NCBI RefSeq assembly: GCF_900091465.1
Contig: NZ_FMHV01000002.1
Coordinates: 5,084,001 to 5,148,000, forward strand
Length of the DNA: 64,000 bases
Direction: 5' to 3'
DNA from: Micromonospora rhizosphaerae
Lineage (GTDB): Bacteria; Actinomycetota; Actinomycetes; Mycobacteriales; Micromonosporaceae
Below, one piece after another: positions 58,866-64,000 of the stretch. The notes beneath the pieces were generated by a model. The model did no database searches. It worked only from the letters and a program-made list of their open reading frames with translations, and had not been told where the DNA came from. Made by a program: the position numbers and the translations under genes. The stretch's first letter is position 1; every line of letters starts with the position of its first letter.

Positions 58866-59532
58866 CGGGGTCCAGTCGGTAGCCGACGAGCCGGACGGTC
58901 TGGATCGCGCAACGACCGAACGGCTCGTCGATCTTCCTGCGCAGGTGCCGGACGTACACCTCGACGATGTTGGGGTCGCCGTCGAACGCGAAGTCCCAGA
59001 CGTGGTCGAGGATGGTGCTCTTGGAGAGCACCTCGCCGGGGCGTCGCATGAGGAACTCGAGGAGGGCGAACTGGCGCGGGGTGAGTGACACCTGCGTGTC
59101 CCCCCGCCAGGCCCGGTGGGCGGCGGGGTCGAGCCGCAGATCGCCGGCGGTCAGCGTGGCAGGCCGCTCCCGCGAGCCCCGGCGCAGCAGTGCCCGGATT
59201 CTGGCGACCAGGACCACATAGGAGAACGGCTTGGACAGGTAGTCATCGGCTCCGGTATCGAGAGCTTCCGCCTCGTCGAGCTCGCCGTCCTTGGCCGTGA
59301 GCATGAGAATCGGGGTCCAATCTCCGGCCTCGCGCAACTCGGCGCACACCTGGTAGCCGTTCCTGCCGGGCAGCATGATGTCGAGAACGACGAGGTCGTA
59401 GTCGCCCTCCTTGGCCCGCCAGAGGCCGTCGATACCGTCGAGGGCGACGTCGGCCGCGAACCCCTCGGCCTCCAACCCACGCTTGATCGACCGGGCGAGG
59501 TGCTTGTCGTCCTCGACCACGAGGATGCGCAC
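58855..59532 (-). CDS. OmpR-family response regulator
   Basis: A 225-aa regulator. The receiver domain has the acidic pair VVEDD, the phosphoacceptor Asp51 in VVLDIMLPGRNGYQ, and LTAKDGELDEAEALDTGADDYLSKPF. The DNA-binding domain is an OmpR winged helix (SLTPRQFALLEFLMRRPGEVLSKSTILDHVWD, VYVRHLRRKI, TVRLVGYRL). GTG start at 59532. First gene of the two-component operon, divergent from the ABC-transporter operon across 165 nt, so both directions are probably regulated by it. Confidence 0.92.
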   Translation of the reverse strand: MRILVVEDDKHLARSIKRGLEAEGFAADVALDGIDGLWRAKEGDYDLVVLDIMLPGRNGYQVCAELREAGDWTPILMLTAKDGELDEAEALDTGADDYLSKPFSYVVLVARIRALLRRGSRERPATLTAGDLRLDPAAHRAWRGDTQVSLTPRQFALLEFLMRRPGEVLSKSTILDHVWDFAFDGDPNIVEVYVRHLRRKIDEPFGRCAIQTVRLVGYRLDPDGG

Positions 59533-59697
59533 TCCCCAAGTGTGCCACCGGCCGGCTTACCGCCCGCTGAAGCCGACGACGCAGTCCTCCGGCTTCCTCC
59601 GCGTTCAGCCGGTCTTCAGCCGGCCCGCCGTACAGTCGCCCTGACGAACCGCGGGTACGCGTCGTCGGCTCGCACCCGCCGAGAAAGGGGGATGCTC

Positions 59698-60669
59698 ATG
59701 GCCGACGTACAGCTCGAGGCTGTGCGGCTCACCAAGCGGTTCGGGGACCGTACGGCGATCGACGGGTTGAGCTTCAGGGCACGACAGGGCGAGGTCGTAG
59801 GACTGCTCGGCCCGAACGGCTCGGGTAAGACGACGACGATCAGACTGCTCACCACGGTGCTGGCACCGACGAGCGGGGAATTCTCGGTGGCTGGTGTGCC
59901 ATTCACCCGGCCAATCGAGATTCGACGGCGAATCGGTGTGCTGCCGGAAAGCTCGGGCTATCCGGGACACCAGACCGGCGAGGAATACCTGCGCTACCAC
60001 GCCCGGCTTTTCGGCCACCCCCGTGCGGACGCCATTCGGGTCGCCGGGCGGTTGCTGGCGGAGGTGGGCCTGGCCGAACGCGCCTCGTCCCGGATCTCGA
60101 CGTACAGCCGAGGCATGCGGCAGCGCCTTGGTATCGCACGGGCGCTGGTCAACGACCCCGCTGTCGTCTTCCTCGACGAGCCGACGCTCGGGCTCGACCC
60201 GGCCGGGCAGCGTCAGGTGCTGGCGATCATCCGCAAGATCGCGGTGGGCAGCGGAGCCACCGTCATCCTCAGCACCCATACCCTTCCGGAGGTCGAGGAG
60301 ATCTGCACGAGCGTGCTGATCCTCCACAAGGGAAAGATCCTCGTCTCCGGCAGCTTCGGCGAGGTCACGCGCGCCGTCACCACCCAGCAGCACGCGCAGA
60401 TGCGCGTACCCATCGAGCTTGTCGGTCGGGCCCGGGAAGCGCTCGCGGGCGTTGCCGGCCTGACGATAGAGCCCGCGGACGAACGTCCCGACATCCTCAG
60501 GATGTCCTTGAACGAGGGGCCGGGCGCCCGGCAGGGCGGCACGGATACGGGGATGAACGGACCACTGCGGGCGGTGCTGAGCGCCGACGTGCCCGTCCTT
60601 TCCTTCGAGGTCGAAGGCGCCCGGCTCAGCGCTGCGTTCCTCGCGGTGACCAGGGAGAGCGTCCAATGA
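59698..60669 (+). CDS. ABC transporter ATP-binding protein (exporter type)
   Basis: A 323-aa ATPase of the CcmA/YhaQ type. Walker A LLGPNGSGKTTTIRLL, ESSGYPGHQTGEEYLRYHARLFG, signature YSRGMRQRLGIARAL, Walker B VVFLDEPTLGLDPAG and STHTLPEVEEIC are present. The C-terminal ~90 residues are a nucleotide-unrelated extension found in ABC-2 exporters. The ATG at 59698 is preferred over 59692 because of its distance from AAAGGGGG. Its stop overlaps the permease start. Confidence 0.9.
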   Translation: MADVQLEAVRLTKRFGDRTAIDGLSFRARQGEVVGLLGPNGSGKTTTIRLLTTVLAPTSGEFSVAGVPFTRPIEIRRRIGVLPESSGYPGHQTGEEYLRYHARLFGHPRADAIRVAGRLLAEVGLAERASSRISTYSRGMRQRLGIARALVNDPAVVFLDEPTLGLDPAGQRQVLAIIRKIAVGSGATVILSTHTLPEVEEICTSVLILHKGKILVSGSFGEVTRAVTTQQHAQMRVPIELVGRAREALAGVAGLTIEPADERPDILRMSLNEGPGARQGGTDTGMNGPLRAVLSADVPVLSFEVEGARLSAAFLAVTRESVQ

Positions 60670-61508
60670 CGGCAGGTCTTCATGGGCGGGTCCGGAGCGC
60701 CGAACCCGGCGTGGACGCGGTGCGCCGCGACACCCCGGGGTGGTGGGTGGTCGCCGAACAGGAGTGCCGCGATCTGTGGGTGAGCGGGCGGGGCCCGGCG
60801 TTGGTCTTCGCGTTCAGCGTCGTCCTGAGCGTCATGACCTACCTTGCCGGTACCAGCCAGGTGCTCAACTTCCTCGAGCAACGGGAAGCGGTGAACCTCA
60901 CCCTGCAGGTCGCAGTTGCGGTCGGCGTCCTCGTCACGCTCGTCGTCAGCGCCGACGCGATCAGCGGGGAGCGGGAGCGAGGCACGCTGGAGAGTCTGCT
61001 GCTCGCGCCCGTCTCCCGCCGCCCCATCATCATCGGAAAGACGGCCGCCGCCCTGTCGCTCTGGCTCGCGACCTTCGTCGTGAGCGTGCCGTATCTGTGG
61101 GTGCTCGGACGCGGCGTGTCCATCGTGGGGCAGGCGCTGCTGCTGGGCCTGCTCGTCGGCACGCTGCTGGCGGTCGCGCTCGCCGCACTCGGTCTGCTGA
61201 TCAGCGCCGTGTCGAGTTCCAACAAGGTCAGCCTCGCGGTGAGCCTGTTCCTGCTGTTGGCGCTCTTCGCGCCGACACAGTTGCCCGGCGGCGCGCCGAA
61301 GGGCTGGTTCGGCGATCTCCTCGTCCGGCTCAACCCGGTCGACGCGGCGCTGCATTACCTGACCGCGGTGCTCGTCAACGGGCACGCCTGGACGCGGGAC
61401 CTGTCGTACCTGGTCTCTCCGCTACTCACGGCTGCACTGGCCGGCGGAGTCCTGGTCGCCGCCGGCACCCGGATGGTCCGCCTGCACGGAGGGGTGAGCG
61501 GAGAATGA
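60666..61508 (+). CDS. ABC-2-type transporter permease
   Basis: A 280-aa membrane protein with six hydrophobic helices. The N-terminal cytosolic WWVVAEQECRDLWVSGRGPALVFAFSVVLSVMTYLAG and the SADAISGERERGTLESLLLAPVSRRPIIIGKT coupling segment are characteristic of ABC-2 permeases (NatB/YhaP-like). Overlaps the ATPase stop by 4 nt and the next gene start by 4 nt. The substrate is unknown; the context suggests an envelope or cation-export function. Confidence 0.88.
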   Translation: MTAGLHGRVRSAEPGVDAVRRDTPGWWVVAEQECRDLWVSGRGPALVFAFSVVLSVMTYLAGTSQVLNFLEQREAVNLTLQVAVAVGVLVTLVVSADAISGERERGTLESLLLAPVSRRPIIIGKTAAALSLWLATFVVSVPYLWVLGRGVSIVGQALLLGLLVGTLLAVALAALGLLISAVSSSNKVSLAVSLFLLLALFAPTQLPGGAPKGWFGDLLVRLNPVDAALHYLTAVLVNGHAWTRDLSYLVSPLLTAALAGGVLVAAGTRMVRLHGGVSGE

Positions 61509-62062
61509 GGACAGGGCTAGCGCTCGCCGGGCTGCTGCTGGCGCTGGCGGTTCCCGCCGGCCGCTCCGCGTCGGCGGCAGCCGCTCCGCCGCCGCTGCCC
61601 GGCGCCGTCGAGATCGCAGTGGACCAGAACCGGCTCAACGCCGTGGTGGGCGAGCGGTTGACGCTCGAGTCCCGCGTCGTCAACTCAGGTGACGCACCGA
61701 CGGACCGGCTGGTGGCCCACCTCAACGTGGCGAGCCTGGACGGGGTCTACGTCGACCTTGAGGACTGGTCGGCCGACGTGACCCGGGAGGTGCCACCGGT
61801 GGCGCCGAGCAGCAGCACATCGCTGACCTGGGAGTTCCAGGCGGTCAACACCGGCAGCTTCGACGTCTACCTGGTACTCATGCCCAACGGCGGCTCCACC
61901 GCGGGCACCGGTCCGCTGGTGGTGAGCCAGCCGGTGCACGTGACGGTGGCCGGAAAGCGGACCCTGACCGCAGCGGGCTCCCTGCCCGTCGCCGTCGTCG
62001 TTCCGATCGTGCTCGGTCTGGTGGCCGCAGCCGCCAGATACCGCATTCGGCGTCCGGCTTGA
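61505..62062 (+). CDS. Secreted NEW3-like membrane protein of the ABC operon
   Basis: A 185-aa protein with a signal peptide ending near ASAAAAPP, an extracytoplasmic beta-sandwich (AVDQNRLNAVVGERLTLESRVVNSGDAPTDRLVAHLNVAS, TSLTWEFQAVNTGSFDVYLVLMPNGG) with the look of a NEW3/CARDB-type domain, and a C-terminal transmembrane helix (VAVVVPIVLGLVAAAARYRI). It overlaps the permease stop (ATGA). It is probably an accessory or sensor component of the exporter. The 260 nt after it carry no recognised feature. Confidence 0.75.
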   Translation: MRTGLALAGLLLALAVPAGRSASAAAAPPPLPGAVEIAVDQNRLNAVVGERLTLESRVVNSGDAPTDRLVAHLNVASLDGVYVDLEDWSADVTREVPPVAPSSSTSLTWEFQAVNTGSFDVYLVLMPNGGSTAGTGPLVVSQPVHVTVAGKRTLTAAGSLPVAVVVPIVLGLVAAAARYRIRRPA

Positions 62063-62322
62063 CAGGAGGAAGCCGCCCTTTCTGCCGAACTGGCCGGATC
62101 GCGGTGAGCCCCCAGGCCGTCGCCCGGACAGTCCTCCTAACCGGCGTGGAAGCGGACGTGGTGCCGAAGTAGCTCGACCGGGCCGCTACTGTGTCGCTAC
62201 TCCCGTCAGGTAACCGACAGTGCTGATGCGATCGCTCCGTCGCTAGTCTGTGGGCACTTCGATGGTGAACGGCCGTGCGCGCCAGCGTTCACCTCGGCCG
62301 GTTCGGTGGGGGGAGGGTGGCG

Positions 62323-64000
62323 ATGTCGCGACCCATCATGCGGGCACTCCTGGTCGGAGCACTTGTCGCCGGGGTGGTGGCACCGGTGCATGCCGCGCCG
62401 GCGGCGGCGGCCACGCTGCCGTCCGGCTTCCAGGAACAGATCGTGTTCAGCGGGCTGAACGCGCCGACCGACCTGGAGTTTGCTCCCGACGGGCGCATAT
62501 TCGTGGCCGAAAAGGGCGGTCGCATCAAGGTCTTCGACAACCTGGCCGACACCAGCCCCACCGTGTTCGCGGACCTGTCGACGAACGTGCACGACCAGTG
62601 GGATCGGGGCCTCCTTGGCTTGGCGCTGCCGCCGAACTTCCCGACCAGCCCCTGGGTTTACGTTCTCTACACATACGACGCCCCGCCCGGGCAGGTCGCG
62701 CCACGGTGGAACGATGTCTGTCCGGACCCGAGCAACGGGCTGTGCGTAGTCACCGGCAGGCTCTCCAAGCTGCAGGCCTCGGGCGACGTGATGACCGGCA
62801 CGGAGCAGGTGCTCATCCACGACTGGTGCCAGCAGTACCCGAGCCACTCCATCGGCGATCTGGAGTTCGGCGCGGACGGCATGCTCTACGCCACCGGTGG
62901 CGACGGCGCGAGCTTCAGCGCCGTCGACTACGGAAACCTGCCATCGGGCAACCCGACCAACCCGTGCTCCGACCCGCCGAACGAGGGCGGGGCACTACGA
63001 TCACAGGACCTCCGCACCACCGCCGACGAGACACAACTCGATGGGTCGCTGCTGCGGCTGGATCCGACCACCGGCGCGGCTGCCCCGGGCAACCCGAACA
63101 TCGGATCGCCGGATCCGGATACCCGACGCATTGTTGCAACCGGCCTGCGCAACCCATTCCGGCTCACCTTGCGTCCCGGCACGAACGAGGCGTGGATCTC
63201 CGACACCGGGTGGAACACATGGGAGGAAGTGGACCGGGTAGTTGACCCGACCGCTGGGGTGGCCAACTTCGGCTGGCCGTGCTACGAGGGAAACCTACGG
63301 CAGGACGGCTACGACGGTGCCAATCTCAGCGTCTGCGAGACGCTGTACAGCGCCGGCCCGAGCGCGCACACACTCCCCTTCGTCGCATGGAACCACCCCA
63401 ACAAGCTCATCCCGGGCGAGGCCTGCCCGACCGGGAGCTCCTCGTCGACCGGGGTGGCGTTCTACCCGACCACCGGTGGCCCGTACCCGGCCGCGTACAA
63501 CGGGGCGCTCTTCTTCGCCGACTACTCGCGCGACTGCATCTGGGCGTCGCTCCCGACGACGCCCGGGGGGCTGCCGAGCGCGTCCAACCTCGTCACGTTC
63601 GCGTCCAGCGCGGCCAGCCCGGTCGACCTCGAGCTCGGGCCCGGCAACGAGCTGTACTACGTGGACCTGAACGGCACGATCCGGCGGATCCGCTACTTCC
63701 CGGGCAACCAGCCGCCGACCGCGGTCATCGACGCGTCGCCCACGCAGGGCCCGGTGCCGATGACGGTCAACTTCAGCGCCACCAGCTCCACGGATCCCGA
63801 TCCGGCGGACCAGGGCAGGCTGACCTACGCCTGGGACTTCACGAACGACGGGACTACCGACTCGACGGCCCCCACCACGTCGTTCACTTACACGACGGCC
63901 GGCAACTTCACCGCGAGGCTGACCATCACGGACTCGCTGGGGGCCACAGACAGCGAGACGGTCATCATCTCACCTGGAAACCAGGCGCCGACCGCGGTGA
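62323..64000 (+). CDS. Secreted sorbosone/glucose-dehydrogenase-like protein with PKD repeats (3' truncated by window)
   Basis: 559 codons are visible and the gene continues past the window. A signal peptide (MRALLVGALVAGVVAPVHA) is followed by a six-bladed beta-propeller of the PQQ-dependent GSDH family: SGLNAPTDLEFAPDGRIFVAEKGGRIKVF, RGLLGLALPPNFPT, SIGDLEFGADGMLYATGGDG, TGLRNPFRLTLRPGTNEAWISDTGWNTWEEVD, then NFGWPCYEGNLR. From about residue 460 there is a PKD domain (AWDFTNDGTTDST, FTYTTAGNFTARLTIT), and a second one begins at the edge. It probably oxidises a sugar or sorbosone outside the cell. ATG at 62323 after GGGAGGG. Confidence 0.85.
   Translation, partial: MSRPIMRALLVGALVAGVVAPVHAAPAAAATLPSGFQEQIVFSGLNAPTDLEFAPDGRIFVAEKGGRIKVFDNLADTSPTVFADLSTNVHDQWDRGLLGLALPPNFPTSPWVYVLYTYDAPPGQVAPRWNDVCPDPSNGLCVVTGRLSKLQASGDVMTGTEQVLIHDWCQQYPSHSIGDLEFGADGMLYATGGDGASFSAVDYGNLPSGNPTNPCSDPPNEGGALRSQDLRTTADETQLDGSLLRLDPTTGAAAPGNPNIGSPDPDTRRIVATGLRNPFRLTLRPGTNEAWISDTGWNTWEEVDRVVDPTAGVANFGWPCYEGNLRQDGYDGANLSVCETLYSAGPSAHTLPFVAWNHPNKLIPGEACPTGSSSSTGVAFYPTTGGPYPAAYNGALFFADYSRDCIWASLPTTPGGLPSASNLVTFASSAASPVDLELGPGNELYYVDLNGTIRRIRYFPGNQPPTAVIDASPTQGPVPMTVNFSATSSTDPDPADQGRLTYAWDFTNDGTTDSTAPTTSFTYTTAGNFTARLTITDSLGATDSETVIISPGNQAPTAV

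Overview
The window is high-GC, densely packed DNA with many GTG starts, 4-nt gene overlaps and TANNNT leaderless promoters. It looks like a chromosome segment of a filamentous actinobacterium, most likely Micromonosporaceae (Micromonospora-like). This is inferred from gene families and codon style; there is no rRNA in the window. I saw no tRNA, rRNA, CRISPR array, prophage, transposase or PKS/NRPS gene.

Layout. (1) 0.2-1.8 kb: a UDP-galactopyranose-mutase-like flavoprotein. (2) 1.8-4.7 kb: a polar amino-acid ABC importer operon, preceded by a promoter, a SAM-IV-type riboswitch and a cysteine-ending leader peptide, so probably a sulfur-amino-acid importer. (3) 4.8-13.0 kb: a seven-gene minus-strand operon (MDR dehydrogenase, degenerate PTPS homologue, glycosyltransferase, methyltransferase, LPG-synthase-like membrane protein, GTP cyclohydrolase II, RibD-C reductase), divergent from a CDP-alcohol phosphotransferase and an LtaS/sulfatase-like membrane enzyme. 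It looks like an uncharacterised pteridine- or pyrimidine-derived pathway coupled to the membrane. (4) 13.1-16.7 kb: molybdate transport (modABC) with a MerR-HTH/Mop regulator that appears leaderless. (5) 16.7-28.5 kb: metal homeostasis: a P1B-4 ATPase with a divergent ArsR sensor, two paralogous CPH-type (CopB-like) ATPases, a multicopper oxidase and a CsoR-type operator, with methyltransferases, a GNAT, a DUF2218 protein and a TetR regulator in between. (6) 28.5-30.7 kb: a GH3 lipoprotein and a DODA-type dioxygenase. (7) 30.8-45.0 kb: a large actinobacterial group 1h-type [NiFe]-hydrogenase locus. Accessory genes (two SIS proteins around a HypC-like protein, then hypF) converge on a long minus-strand operon (468-aa protein, protease, hypA, hemerythrin, small subunit, large subunit, NifU-like, DUF5947, tiny membrane protein, hypC, hypD, hypE). 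No hypB is present. (8) 45.2-48.9 kb: a holin-like membrane protein, a SnoaL protein, an SDR, an Old Yellow Enzyme and a divergent MarR. (9) 49.2-57.3 kb: two heavy-metal-type RND permeases around a minimal membrane-fusion lipoprotein, followed by a BTAD/SARP regulator. Five 11-bp-periodic heptads, the classic SARP-site geometry, lie just upstream of the first permease. (10) 57.5-62.1 kb: a two-component system divergent from an ABC exporter operon. (11) 62.3 kb to the end: a secreted sorbosone-dehydrogenase-like enzyme with PKD repeats, cut by the window edge.

The least explained systems are the pteridine/membrane cluster (3) and the RND-miniMFP-SARP cassette (9). The riboswitch-plus-leader arrangement and the hydrogenase accessory genes are the next most interesting.
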